Origin: Alteromonas confluentis
Lineage (GTDB): Bacteria; Pseudomonadota; Gammaproteobacteria; Enterobacterales; Alteromonadaceae
Reading direction: 5' to 3'
NCBI RefSeq assembly: GCF_001757105.1
Contig: NZ_MDHN01000021.1
Span: forward strand, 213,933-277,932
Length of the DNA: 64,000 nucleotides
A program made the position numbers and the translations under genes. This document shows positions 54,014 to 63,193 of this stretch, in pieces. Under the pieces are notes generated by a model that ran no database searches, had not been told where the DNA came from, and saw nothing but the letters and a program-made list of their open reading frames with translations. Positions within the stretch are counted from its first letter, which is position 1. The number at the start of each line of letters is the position of its first letter.

Positions 54014-55591
54014 ATGCAAACATCGCTACCAATGGCGCTTTATAAGAACTTTCTGGGACATGCGCCGGACTGGTACAAAAAAACGATTGTAGCGTTTCTG
54101 ATCATCAATCCCTTCCTTTTCATGGTGGATCCATACGCCGCTGGTTGGGTGCTGGTAATCCAGTTTATCTTCACATTGGCGATGGCGCTGAAATGCTATC
54201 CTTTGCAGCCGGGTGGTCTGTTGCTCATTGAAGCCATGTTTATAGGCATGACTTCGCCGGAACACATGATGCACGAAATCGAGGTTAATCTTGAGGTTCT
54301 GTTGCTGCTAGTGTTCATGGTTGCCGGTATTCACTTCATGAAAGACCTGCTGCTGTTCCTGTTTACCAAACTGGTTATCAGGGTAAAAAACAAGCTGGTC
54401 TTATCGCTTTCTTTCATTATTGCTTCTGCTTTCTTATCGGCGTTCTTAGACGCGCTCACCGTGGTAGCGGTAATCATTGCAGTAGGTTTAGGCTTTTACA
54501 CGATTTACCACAAAGTGGCATCGGGCAAAGAGTTCCACCACGACCACGATCACACCGACGACGGCAACGTTCAACTCGGTAGCGATGACCTTGAGAATTT
54601 CCGCGCATTTTTGCGTAACCTGATGATGCACTCGGCAGTAGGTACTGCACTCGGTGGTGTAATGACCATGGTAGGTGAACCGCAAAACCTGATCATTGCC
54701 GACAAAGCCAGTTGGGGCTTTGGCGAGTTCTTTGTTCGTATGTCTCCAATCACTGTTCCTGTGTTTATTTGTGGATTGCTCACAACCGTGTTTCTGGAGA
54801 AGGCAAAATTGTTCTCCTACGGCGCGAAGTTACCTGAAGCTGTACGTGACATTCTGGTGTCTTACGACAAACACATGGACCAAGGCCGCACGAATCGCGA
54901 CAAAGCGCGCCTGGCGGTACAAGCATTAATTGGTGTGTGGCTGGTTGTTGGGCTTGCCGGTCACTTCGCGTCTGTGGGTCTCATCGGCCTGTCGGTTATT
55001 GTTCTGGCTACCTCTGCCAGCGGCATCATTGAAGAACATGCTTTGGGTAAAGCCTTCGAAGAAGCGTTGCCGTTCACTGCATTACTTTGCGTTTTCTTTG
55101 GTGTGGTTGCCGTTATTATCGACCAGGGCCTGTTCCAACCAGTTATCCATTGGGTACTGTCATTCGAAGGCGAAATGCAGCTTGTTATGTTCTACCTGGC
55201 CAATGGTGCACTGTCTATGGTGAGTGATAACGTATTCGTAGGTTCTGTTTACATAACAGAAGTCATGGCTGCGCTTCAGGAAGGCCAAATCACCCGTGAC
55301 GAGTTTGATTTGCTAGCGGTTGCTATTAACACCGGTACAAACCTGCCATCGGTTGCGACGCCTAATGGTCAGGCGGCATTTCTGTTCTTGCTCACCTCTG
55401 CCATTGCCCCACTCCTTCGCCTGTCATATGGCAAAATGGTGATGATGGCGCTGCCTTATACCATTGTACTCACCTTAGTAGGACTAGCAGCCACCTATTT
55501 TGGATTGGCAGACTCGACCCAGTGGCTTTATGATATGCACCTTATTGAGCATCATACTGCGTCACCGATGATGGGTGGCGAATCGCACTAA
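54014..55591 (+). CDS. nhaB: Na+/H+ antiporter NhaB
   Basis: 525 residues with about 12 membrane segments; the start [20 protein letters not shown] and the core [23 protein letters not shown] and [17 protein letters not shown] (cited in part) are NhaB-specific. Exports Na+ for pH and salt homeostasis at the inner membrane, suited to a marine cell. Followed 15 bases later by dsbB, the same order as in enterics. Confidence 0.97.
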   Translation: MQTSLPMALYKNFLGHAPDWYKKTIVAFLIINPFLFMVDPYAAGWVLVIQFIFTLAMALKCYPLQPGGLLLIEAMFIGMTSPEHMMHEIEVNLEVLLLLVFMVAGIHFMKDLLLFLFTKLVIRVKNKLVLSLSFIIASAFLSAFLDALTVVAVIIAVGLGFYTIYHKVASGKEFHHDHDHTDDGNVQLGSDDLENFRAFLRNLMMHSAVGTALGGVMTMVGEPQNLIIADKASWGFGEFFVRMSPITVPVFICGLLTTVFLEKAKLFSYGAKLPEAVRDILVSYDKHMDQGRTNRDKARLAVQALIGVWLVVGLAGHFASVGLIGLSVIVLATSASGIIEEHALGKAFEEALPFTALLCVFFGVVAVIIDQGLFQPVIHWVLSFEGEMQLVMFYLANGALSMVSDNVFVGSVYITEVMAALQEGQITRDEFDLLAVAINTGTNLPSVATPNGQAAFLFLLTSAIAPLLRLSYGKMVMMALPYTIVLTLVGLAATYFGLADSTQWLYDMHLIEHHTASPMMGGESH

Positions 55592-55606
55592 GGTCATTAT
55601 CGGACA

Positions 55607-56128
55607 ATGAAAGTCATTCAATGGATTAGCAGCCAGGCGGAGCACAAACCCGCCTGGCTGTTGTTGTTTCTCTCTGCCCTCGGGCTCTTTTCTACCGCAT
55701 TATATTTCCAGCACGTAAACGGCTTACAACCCTGTATTATGTGTATCTATCAGCGCACCGCTGTGATTAGTATTATGCTGTCGGCGTTACTGGTATTAAT
55801 CGTGAACAACGGCGTAACCCGCATGCTCGCATTTGCTGGCTGGATCGTAGCCTCAGTATGGGGTTTTATGATTGCCCAGGAGCAATACGAAATCATCCAT
55901 AGTTTTTCCCTTTTTTCCCGCTGCGGTATTGTGCCTAACTTCCCGGAATTTATGCCTCTGCACGAATGGCTACCGCCTATTTTTGAAGCGAAAGGCGATT
56001 GTCTTGATGATGGCTGGCGCATGTTCGGTTTGGGTATGCCTGAATGGATGATGGTGATCTTCGGGGTTTACACCACCGTATTCGTAATCGTGTTTGGCAG
56101 CCGTATTCTGGACAAGAAACCCTTTTGA
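55607..56128 (+). CDS. dsbB: Disulfide bond formation protein B
   Basis: 173-residue inner-membrane protein that reoxidises DsbA using quinone. Four membrane segments; the first redox pair is in QPCIMCIYQR (CxxC) and the second Cys pair flanks RCGIVPNFPEF and EAKGDC. Follows nhaB closely, as in E. coli. Confidence 0.96.
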   Translation: MKVIQWISSQAEHKPAWLLLFLSALGLFSTALYFQHVNGLQPCIMCIYQRTAVISIMLSALLVLIVNNGVTRMLAFAGWIVASVWGFMIAQEQYEIIHSFSLFSRCGIVPNFPEFMPLHEWLPPIFEAKGDCLDDGWRMFGLGMPEWMMVIFGVYTTVFVIVFGSRILDKKPF

Positions 56129-56676
56129 TCGACTTATCAACCCTCCCTTCCCGGCTTCCTGCTATTGCTACCACTGCCAGCCCAATTAGTATTGAGCGGA
56201 TCAGTGAAAAGCATGCTGAGATGCTTTGTGAAGCCGCACAGTTATCTATTAATCACGTACGTCCGTGGATGGGTACTGCGCTGTGCCCGGTTACCCTACC
56301 GCAGGCCCGTCAATGCATCGCGACGTTAAAAGCGCAACGCGATAGCGGCTATGGCATTACCTACCTGCTTGTGATGGACGGAAAGTGTCTTGGCATGGGC
56401 TTTATTAACTATATCCACCCGCTGCATGGCAATGCTAACCTTGGCTTCTGGATCCGCCCTGAGGCGTGCGGACAAGGCGTTGCGGTACAATTAAGTCAGG
56501 CACTGAAAAAGCTGGCATTTACTCAGATGAACCTGCACAGACTGGAACTTCTGATCGAACCTAACAACAAGGCAAGCCTTCGGGTGGCAGAAAAGTTGGG
56601 GGCAGAAAAAGAGGGTTTTTTACGCAAACGGGTGAGTGGAAGAAATGCACTGCTTTATGCAGTCACAACGGAATAG
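56125..56676 (+). CDS. RimJ/RimL-type GNAT acetyltransferase
   Basis: 183 residues from a TTG at 56125 that overlaps the dsbB stop codon (TTGA), which is the only start giving a family-length protein; upstream extension would run through dsbB. The GNAT domain has LGFWIRPEACGQGVAVQLSQ and LNLHR-type MNLHRLELLIEPNNKASLRV. The RimJ/RimL group acetylates ribosomal protein N-termini or other substrates. Confidence 0.82.
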   Translation: MIDLSTLPSRLPAIATTASPISIERISEKHAEMLCEAAQLSINHVRPWMGTALCPVTLPQARQCIATLKAQRDSGYGITYLLVMDGKCLGMGFINYIHPLHGNANLGFWIRPEACGQGVAVQLSQALKKLAFTQMNLHRLELLIEPNNKASLRVAEKLGAEKEGFLRKRVSGRNALLYAVTTE

Positions 56677-56689
56677 CATGATTGAATAA

Positions 56690-56716
56690 AGCGAGCAGTT
56701 AAATAAACTGCTCGCT
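56690..56716. terminator. Bidirectional terminator between acetyltransferase and ycgN-like gene
   Basis: An 11-bp stem (56690-56700 with 56706-56716) with an AAATA loop lies between convergent genes, T-rich on the minus exit. Confidence 0.65.
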
Positions 56717-56749
56717 ATTGCTCTGCCTCGAAAGAAGCCAGCGCTGTAA

Positions 56750-57241
56750 TTAATCGATATCTTTTAATGGCCAGCTGGCGATGTAATCTTCGAAGGCATC
56801 CAAATCGACATCGGTTTCAAACACCGTTTTACCTCTTACCGACATCCCCTGCTGATGCATCTTTGCTTTCTTGCCTTTATGCAGCAACGGATGCCAGGAC
56901 GGCAAACCACGTCCTTCATGCAGGCGACGATAAGCACAGCTTGGCGGCATAAAGAAGATGTCTTTCAGGTTTGCTTTCGTTAGCTTTACACAATCAGGCA
57001 CCAACTGAGTTCGCTCGGCATAGCGGGTACAGGCACAGGTTTTGGTGTTCAACAGTGAGCACGCGATATTGGTGTAATGAATTTCCTCGCCTTCACTGAT
57101 AACGTCTGTTGGGGCAGCTTCTTCGGCCTCATCGTCCTCAATGAACTTGTGCAAACAACACTTTGCGCAGCCGTCACATAACGATTCCCACTCGCTGTTA
57201 CTCATTTCTTCCAGCGATTTGGTTTCCCAGAAACGTTCCAT
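56750..57241 (-). CDS. ycgN: YcgN family cysteine-cluster protein
   Basis: 163 residues with a Cys-rich cluster (LCDGCAKCCLHK; later NTKTCACTRYAER and PPSCAYRRL), the signature of the UPF0260/YcgN family, probably metal binding. Function unknown. Its first base overlaps the stop of the hydrolase gene upstream (TAATG), and order ycgN/ycgM-like/mltB/ycgL follows gammaproteobacterial practice. Confidence 0.9.
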   Translation of the reverse strand: MERFWETKSLEEMSNSEWESLCDGCAKCCLHKFIEDDEAEEAAPTDVISEGEEIHYTNIACSLLNTKTCACTRYAERTQLVPDCVKLTKANLKDIFFMPPSCAYRRLHEGRGLPSWHPLLHKGKKAKMHQQGMSVRGKTVFETDVDLDAFEDYIASWPLKDID

Positions 57242-57903
57242 TACGCTTCCACCCGGCTTGTAACCGTTAAGCCACCCTCAAGAATAGCTTCAATCTTGTC
57301 ACCGGCCACTAAAGGACCCACGCCTTTTGGCGTGCCAGTAAGAATCACATCGCCCGGTGTCAGCGTAAATACACGCGACATTTCGGCAATGAGCGCTAAT
57401 AAAGGTCGAATCATTTTAGCGGTATGCCCCTGCTGCTTCATCTCACCATTAATATGAAGGGTAAAATGAATATCTGCAGGATCAGAAAACGTAGACGCCG
57501 GAACAAAGCCTGATAAAGGACAGCTACCATCGAACGCTTTCGCACGTTCCCACGGGTAACCCTGCGACTTGAGTTTACTTTGTACGTCTCTCAAGGTGAG
57601 ATCCAACGCTAAACCGTAACCTTCAATTGCAGCCAACACGTCCTCTTCAGACGCATTCTTCAGCGGTTTATTCAACAAAACCGCGAGTTCCAGTTCGTTG
57701 TGACATTCGCCTAAATCGTCAGGAATTGTTACCGGCTGCGACATATCGCACAGTGCGGGAGCCGGCTTCATGAAAAACAACGCTTCATCGGGAACAGCAT
57801 TGTTTAATTCTGCAATGTGATCGAGATAATTACGGCCTATACATACCGCACGTGTAACTGGCAAATCAATGACTTGTCCATCTGAAGTTTTATGCTGGTA
57901 CAT
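57241..57903 (-). CDS. Fumarylacetoacetate hydrolase family protein (YcgM-like)
   Basis: 220 residues from the ATG at 57903. The metal/acid residues of the FAH fold lie in AVCIGRNYLDHIAELNN, CHNELELAVLL and PGDVILTGTPKGVGPL. Family enzymes hydrolyse or decarboxylate acylpyruvates. An in-frame start 30 bases earlier overlaps the mltB gene and is less likely. Confidence 0.92.
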   Translation of the reverse strand: MYQHKTSDGQVIDLPVTRAVCIGRNYLDHIAELNNAVPDEALFFMKPAPALCDMSQPVTIPDDLGECHNELELAVLLNKPLKNASEEDVLAAIEGYGLALDLTLRDVQSKLKSQGYPWERAKAFDGSCPLSGFVPASTFSDPADIHFTLHINGEMKQQGHTAKMIRPLLALIAEMSRVFTLTPGDVILTGTPKGVGPLVAGDKIEAILEGGLTVTSRVEA

Positions 57904-57904
57904 G

Positions 57905-58906
57905 CTATTGCCCTTTTTTAATGCGATCGGCAAGATAACTCACAGAAATGCCGAAATAGGAAGACCGGTTCCACTTCATCAGTGTATGGAAGTTATTGTA
58001 AACCAGATACAGTCGCCCATCGATGCCATCAGGCATAATTAACGACGCGTTAATATCGGCATCTGGTAAATTGGATAGGTCAAATTTACGCACACCACGT
58101 TGTTGCCAAGTTGCAAGCGGGACAAAATCCGCTTTCCCTAAGCCAACATTTTCACCCTTATAGCCATCAACAAATTTCACCTGACGCCCCCAGGTAAAAT
58201 CGTCATTCCACCCTTCACTAGACAAAAAATTGGCAATTGACGCAAACACGTCCGCAGGGGTCTGCCAGATATCTTTTTTGCCATCGCCGTCATAGTCCAC
58301 AGCATAAGTTAGAAACGATGTGGGCATGAATTGGCTTTGTCCCATTGCGCCGGCCCACGAGCCTTTTAAATCATCAACGTGAATGTGACCATCTTGAATA
58401 ATTTCCAATGCGGCATAAAACTGCTTTTTGAAGAGAGTTTCTCGGCGGCCTTCATAAGCCAGCGACAACAGTGCGGAAAACACCGGATAGCGACCCTGTA
58501 TTTTGCCGAAGTTAGACTCATTCCCCCACAGAGCTAGGATAAAGCGCGGCTGTACACCGTATTGCTCACCGATTTCATCCAGTAACACTTTGTGCTGGTT
58601 ATACAAATCCAGTGCTTGCTTCACTTTCCAGTCTGGTACCCGGGTGGCGAGGTAATCATCCAGGGTAATTTTCTTTTCCGGCTGATTTTTGTCTGCTTTC
58701 ACCACTGTGGGTCTGAACGTTGCGGTATCCAGCGCACTGTCGACCAACGCGGCGTCAAAGCCTTTATTTACGGCTTCGGTTTTGATGTCGGCTAAATAAG
58801 CATTGAAACCCGCTTCTGTTTTTTCTTCGGCGCGCACGCTGGGTATGGCTAGCGAAAGCATCATACCTGCCACCATCAGGCAGTGTTTAGTCTGATTGAA
58901 CAACAT
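57905..58906 (-). CDS. mltB: Lytic murein transglycosylase B family
   Basis: 333 residues with a signal peptide (MLSLAIPSVRAE). The catalytic Glu is in WGNESNFGKIQGRYPVFSAL and the MltB/Slt70-like domain continues with GAMGQSQFMPTSFLTYAVDY. Cleaves peptidoglycan to anhydromuropeptides. No lipobox is visible, unlike E. coli MltB, so it is periplasmic rather than outer-membrane anchored. Confidence 0.92.
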   Translation of the reverse strand: MLFNQTKHCLMVAGMMLSLAIPSVRAEEKTEAGFNAYLADIKTEAVNKGFDAALVDSALDTATFRPTVVKADKNQPEKKITLDDYLATRVPDWKVKQALDLYNQHKVLLDEIGEQYGVQPRFILALWGNESNFGKIQGRYPVFSALLSLAYEGRRETLFKKQFYAALEIIQDGHIHVDDLKGSWAGAMGQSQFMPTSFLTYAVDYDGDGKKDIWQTPADVFASIANFLSSEGWNDDFTWGRQVKFVDGYKGENVGLGKADFVPLATWQQRGVRKFDLSNLPDADINASLIMPDGIDGRLYLVYNNFHTLMKWNRSSYFGISVSYLADRIKKGQ

Positions 58907-59202
58907 TAGCGCTTGTTATCCACATCAGGGGTTAACCCCTGCTCTACGCGATGGGTCGCAAGCATGTCTTCTTCCTTTGGCGGCATTTGTAGATAAAAAC
59001 CTTTATCCTTTAACGCGGCTTCGAGATCGGCTTTGCTCACACCGGCTAATTGAGGCCGTTTATCAAGGGGAATGAGCATCACTAATTCAGGAGTGCCGAA
59101 TTTTTGCATTAGAATTTCTGGCACGTCGTCAAAGGCATTTTTGCCCGGCACATACAAATACATGCCTTCTTTGCGACGAGTTTTATACACTGCACACAAC
59201 AT
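58906..59202 (-). CDS. ycgL: YcgL domain-containing protein
   Basis: 98 residues with the YcgL pattern [18 protein letters not shown] and KGFYLQMPP. Function unknown. It overlaps the mltB start by one base, and rnd is 43 bases upstream on the same strand. Confidence 0.92.
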   Translation of the reverse strand: MLCAVYKTRRKEGMYLYVPGKNAFDDVPEILMQKFGTPELVMLIPLDKRPQLAGVSKADLEAALKDKGFYLQMPPKEEDMLATHRVEQGLTPDVDNKR

Positions 59203-59244
59203 AAAATTTCCTGGGTTTATTCGGTATTTTCGAAAGCCGTAAGC

Positions 59245-60408
59245 CTAGTTGTCAAAGGCCAATGGGCCCAACAGGGAGGTCAGTTTTTCCTCCAGCAGCG
59301 GCCGGCGCCATCCGGAGAGAAGATCTGGTAACAAACCTTGCGATCGAGTTTCATCTAAGTCGAACCACTGCCATTTCAGTAATTGATTGATTTGTTTTTT
59401 CGACGCTATGACTTCTTCGGTTACGGATTGTGTTTGCGCCACTTCCGCACAGATCCGTTTTACTGCCGCCAGGTTTTTCTTGTATTCAGGAAAATCGATA
59501 AGTCGGCGTATAGGTACAAGCTTACGGTCAGCCGGCGTATCCTCGAATAACTCCCGGGCTTCAGCCACCAGGTTGATAAGTATGTCACCATAGCGGCGCA
59601 GCGTTTGGGGCTGCAAGCCCTCGGTGCGACTCAGCGCGCTTCGACTTACTGGCATTCTGACAGCAATATCAAACATCTGGCCTTCTCGAATCACAAAATT
59701 CAATGCCAGATTCTTCTGCCGCGCCACTTTTAGCCGCCATGCTGCAAGATGACGAAATACCGTGAGTTGTTCAGGTGTTAAACGCCACAGATTTTTCAGA
59801 TGCAGATATGCCTGCTCTAAAGGCACCTGGGCTTTCTTTTTCTCTGCCAGTGCAGCAATTTCCTGCGTTACCCACTCGTATTTACCAACCTGAGCAATTT
59901 TCTCAGCCAACTGACGGTAAACGGGTAATAGGTAAAGCACATCGTTGGCGGCATAGCTAAGTTGCGCTTCGCGCAATGGACGTGCCAGCCAGTCTGTACG
60001 AGACTCACCTTTATCCAGCACCACGTTGCTCATCAATTCCACCAACCTGGCGTAGCCCAACGTGGGCCCCATGTCTAATACACTGGCGGCAAACTGGGTA
60101 TCGAAAATGGGAGCAGGCACCATGCTGAAGGCAGCCAGAAACGTTTCAAGATCTTCAGAACAAGAGTGCAGCACCTTAACCACATTCGGGTTGGCCATCA
60201 GTTCGACAAATGGAGACAGATCGTCAATCGCCAGCGGATCGATGAGTACCAGGTTTTCGCCATCGAACATCTGCAACAAACCTAGCAGAGGCGTCAATGT
60301 GCGGGTTCGCACGAACTCGGTATCAATGGCTACCGCATCAGCTTCCGCCGCTTTTTCGCACACGCTTCTCAGCGCTTTTTCATCGGTTATTAGTTTATAT
60401 TTCATCAT
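59245..60408 (-). CDS. rnd: Ribonuclease D
   Basis: 3'-to-5' exoribonuclease in tRNA maturation. DEDD catalytic residues lie in VAIDTEFVRTRTL, VLHSCSEDLETFL and QLSYAANDVLYLLPVY, followed by two HRDC-type helical domains. 387 residues; a second ATG follows directly. The start codon sits immediately after a hairpin and T-run (next entry) with no Shine-Dalgarno sequence. Confidence 0.95.
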   Translation of the reverse strand: MMKYKLITDEKALRSVCEKAAEADAVAIDTEFVRTRTLTPLLGLLQMFDGENLVLIDPLAIDDLSPFVELMANPNVVKVLHSCSEDLETFLAAFSMVPAPIFDTQFAASVLDMGPTLGYARLVELMSNVVLDKGESRTDWLARPLREAQLSYAANDVLYLLPVYRQLAEKIAQVGKYEWVTQEIAALAEKKKAQVPLEQAYLHLKNLWRLTPEQLTVFRHLAAWRLKVARQKNLALNFVIREGQMFDIAVRMPVSRSALSRTEGLQPQTLRRYGDILINLVAEARELFEDTPADRKLVPIRRLIDFPEYKKNLAAVKRICAEVAQTQSVTEEVIASKKQINQLLKWQWFDLDETRSQGLLPDLLSGWRRPLLEEKLTSLLGPLAFDN

Positions 60409-60410
60409 AT

Positions 60411-60437
60411 AAAACAGCCGGCAAAGTAGCCGGCTGT
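60411..60437 (-). terminator. fadD terminator abutting the rnd start codon
   Basis: A 9-bp stem (60414-60422 with 60429-60437) is followed on the minus strand by TTTTATATG, where ATG is the rnd start. It fits a Rho-independent terminator for fadD and leaves rnd without a Shine-Dalgarno sequence. Confidence 0.75.
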
Positions 60438-60464
60438 CCCAAGTGTTTATTCGAGCAGGAGCGA

Positions 60465-62117
60465 TTAATCCCGTAATTCCCGTCGCAGGATTTTACCTAC
60501 ATTTGTTTTCGGCAGGTCATCTTTAAATACCACTTTCTTCGGTACTTTATAACCTGTGAGATGCGTGCGGCAGTGGGCAATAACCTGCTCGGCAGTCAGA
60601 CTCTTGTCTTTGGCCACGACGAACAGTTTCACCACTTCCCCACTCACATCGTGAGGCATGCCTACCGCAGCTGCTTCCACAACACCTTCGTGCATGGCTG
60701 CCACTTCTTCAATCTCGTTCGGGAACACGTTGAATCCGGAAACCAGAATCATATCTTTTTTACGGTCAACAATATAGAAATAACCTTCGTCATCCGACTT
60801 CGCAATGTCACCCGTTGACAGCCAGCCGTCTTTTAAAATTTCCGCGGTGTCTTCAGGACGATTCAAATATCCCTTCATCACCTGAGGGCCTTTTACCAGC
60901 ATTTCTCCCGCCTCCCCCGGCGCCACATCGTTACCTTCATCGTCTACCAGACGAATGTCTGTTGACGGAATAGGCATGCCGATGGCCCCTTTGTACGCCT
61001 TAATTTTAGGCGAGTTCACCGCAACCACTGGGGAACATTCCGTCAGACCGTAACCTTCCAACAAAACCGTTCCCGTAACAGCTTGCCAGCGCTCCGCCAC
61101 CGGACGCTGAACGGCCATACCGCCGCCAAGACCAAATTTGAAATGGGAGAAATCTAATTCTTTGAAACCTGGTGTGTTCAGCAAACCGTTAAACAGGGTG
61201 TTTACACCAGGCAGTATCGCGAATTGATGTTTAGACAGCTCTTTGACAAAACCTGGCATATCCCGTGGATTAGTAATAAGCAGATTAGGACAGCCAAACT
61301 TCAAGAACAGCAGACAGTTCGCCAACAGTGCGAAGATGTGATAAAGCGGCAGCGCGGTAACCACTAAATCTTTACCGGGCTCAATAACGATTTCGAGAAT
61401 ACCGGAAACTTGCTCAAGATTCGCAATCATGTTCCGGTGAGTCAGCATGGCCCCTTTAGACACGCCTGTGGTTCCGCCGGTGTACTGCAGAAAGGCTAAA
61501 TCGTCACCGTTAATGTCAGGACGTTGATAGCTTAGCTTTTCTCCCGCTTTTACTGCCGACATAAAAGATTCGGCAGTAGGCAGTGAGAAGTCAGGTACCA
61601 GTTTTTTGATATATTTAACGCCCAGGTTGACCACCCAACGCTTTGGCGCAGGCAACATATCACCCAGGGCAGTGCGATAAATATGTTTAAGGTTTGTTTT
61701 GCCGACCACTTGCTGCAACGTGGCAGCAAAGTTATCAACAATCACTATCGCCTGAGCATTGGCATCATTCAGTTGATGTTCCAACTCCCGAGCAGTGTAC
61801 AAAGGGTTTACGTTTATAACGGTTAAACCGGCGCGGAGAACGCCAAACATGGCAACAGGATACTGCAGCACGTTGGGCATCATAATAGCAACGGCAGCGC
61901 CTCGCTTCAGGCCACTGTGTTGCAAATAGGCTGCAAACTGGGCTGATAATTCATCAAGTTCTCTGAACGTGATGCTGTGCCCCATGTTCATGTAAGCAAC
62001 CTGATCGCCATAGGTTGTTACAGACTGCTCGAAGATATCGACAATAGAGGCATAGCGGTCAGGGTCAATGTCTGCCGAAACACTTGGGTCGTAATGCTCT
62101 AACCAAATTTTTTCCAC
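60465..62117 (-). CDS. fadD: Long-chain fatty acid-CoA ligase
   Basis: 550 residues. AMP-binding motif [16 protein letters not shown], the [10 protein letters not shown] loop and [13 protein letters not shown] of the ANL superfamily are all intact. Activates exogenous fatty acids for beta-oxidation or for storage-lipid synthesis. Start GTG with GGAGG upstream. A near-consensus FadR operator lies 64-80 bases upstream. Confidence 0.96.
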   Translation of the reverse strand: MEKIWLEHYDPSVSADIDPDRYASIVDIFEQSVTTYGDQVAYMNMGHSITFRELDELSAQFAAYLQHSGLKRGAAVAIMMPNVLQYPVAMFGVLRAGLTVINVNPLYTARELEHQLNDANAQAIVIVDNFAATLQQVVGKTNLKHIYRTALGDMLPAPKRWVVNLGVKYIKKLVPDFSLPTAESFMSAVKAGEKLSYQRPDINGDDLAFLQYTGGTTGVSKGAMLTHRNMIANLEQVSGILEIVIEPGKDLVVTALPLYHIFALLANCLLFLKFGCPNLLITNPRDMPGFVKELSKHQFAILPGVNTLFNGLLNTPGFKELDFSHFKFGLGGGMAVQRPVAERWQAVTGTVLLEGYGLTECSPVVAVNSPKIKAYKGAIGMPIPSTDIRLVDDEGNDVAPGEAGEMLVKGPQVMKGYLNRPEDTAEILKDGWLSTGDIAKSDDEGYFYIVDRKKDMILVSGFNVFPNEIEEVAAMHEGVVEAAAVGMPHDVSGEVVKLFVVAKDKSLTAEQVIAHCRTHLTGYKVPKKVVFKDDLPKTNVGKILRRELRD

Positions 62118-62180
62118 ACACCCTCCGGTTACGTTTATTTTTATAGTTGATTTACAGATACTGCTTAACCAATATTTTAC

Positions 62181-62197
62181 AACTGGTCTGATTAGTT
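62181..62197. promoter_or_regulatory. FadR operator upstream of fadD
   Basis: AACTGGTCTGATTAGTT matches 15 of 17 bases of AACTGGTCTGACCAGTT, 64-80 bases upstream of fadD. FadR repression of fadD is established in E. coli and Vibrio. Confidence 0.7.
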
Positions 62198-62239
62198 GCG
62201 TATCTTATAGGATGACAACAAAAAGATAAACGTTCCTGT

Positions 62240-63085
62240 TTACAATTGTTCAACAAACTGTCGAATTGCCCTCCCCACTTCGTCAGTTTTTTCCATATGA
62301 ATATGGTGACCCCCTTCAAACACTTCACATTGGCTAGAAACAAACCAATCTTTACGCACGCTATAAACATCCGGCATTTTCTTAAAGCTGTTGCTCGCAG
62401 CAGCAAACCACACCGGGCAACGCACATTTCGCATGAGCGCTTCGGCCTGCTCTTCAGTAAAGCGCAGGGTAGACTTGGTTCGCAGTTTGGGATCGCTCGA
62501 CCAGAAACAATGACCCGATGCATCTTGCGTGAGATTGCGGGAAAGAATCACTCTGGCGTTGTCTTTATCAATATCTGATACCGCACATCGTGCTTTAACC
62601 GCACCCTCTAAATCAACGATATTTAGCCGGTTTTTGCGCTTCTTAAAACGACTTTGAATCGATTCTCGCAATTGTTCTGCACTGCTGTCCGCTGATTTTG
62701 TGAGTGGTCCACAGGCATCAATGCTAATAACAGCTTTAATTTGGTCGGGAAAAGCAGCGGCATACAGTGTTGCCAAAATCCCTCCCAGGGAATGGCCTAA
62801 TAGAATAACGTCTGAAAACGCATTTTCTGTGATCAGCGCATACAAATCTTGCAGGAAATCAGCTTGATGGTAATGCGCGCCAGCAGGACGATGGGAAGAA
62901 TGCCCGTGGCCAGCTAAATCCAGCGCGATAAACCGGCTGTTCTGTAAATACGGGGCAAGTGGTGCAAGAGAAGCCGCATTATCCAGAAAGCCGTGAAGTC
63001 CTATCACCACCGTGCCCGCCCCCTGGTTATCCAAGGCTGATAGTTTGATGTCACCCAGTTGAAATTCTGTTTCTTTCATCGCCAT
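62240..63085 (-). CDS. Alpha/beta-fold hydrolase
   Basis: 281 residues. Oxyanion motif VVIGLHGFLDNAASL, nucleophile elbow LGHSLGGILATLYA and a C-terminal His (FEGGHHIHMEK) complete the triad. Substrate unknown; position beside fadD suggests an ester or acyl-CoA. Upstream of it on the same strand the group II intron ends only 28 bases from its ATG, and the ribosome binding site GGAGAG lies in that gap. Confidence 0.88.
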   Translation of the reverse strand: MAMKETEFQLGDIKLSALDNQGAGTVVIGLHGFLDNAASLAPLAPYLQNSRFIALDLAGHGHSSHRPAGAHYHQADFLQDLYALITENAFSDVILLGHSLGGILATLYAAAFPDQIKAVISIDACGPLTKSADSSAEQLRESIQSRFKKRKNRLNIVDLEGAVKARCAVSDIDKDNARVILSRNLTQDASGHCFWSSDPKLRTKSTLRFTEEQAEALMRNVRCPVWFAAASNSFKKMPDVYSVRKDWFVSSQCEVFEGGHHIHMEKTDEVGRAIRQFVEQL

Positions 63086-63113
63086 TCTCTCCAGCTATGC
63101 GGCAATAAATAAC

Positions 63114-63184
63114 ATCGAGTAGGGTGAGGCATCACCGCCTCATCCCTCTCACAGAACCGTACGTACGGGCCTCGTATACGGCTC
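63114..63184 (-). ncRNA. Group II intron domains V and VI
   Basis: On the minus strand, domain V starts GAGCCGTATACGAGG and closes with GTACGGTTCT (63153-63184). Domain VI follows (63114-63152): GAG-AGGG pairs with CCCT-CTC leaving one bulged A (complement of base 63120), seven bases from the 3' end, the branch-point position. Confidence 0.75.
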
Positions 63185-63193
63185 CTGTACAGT

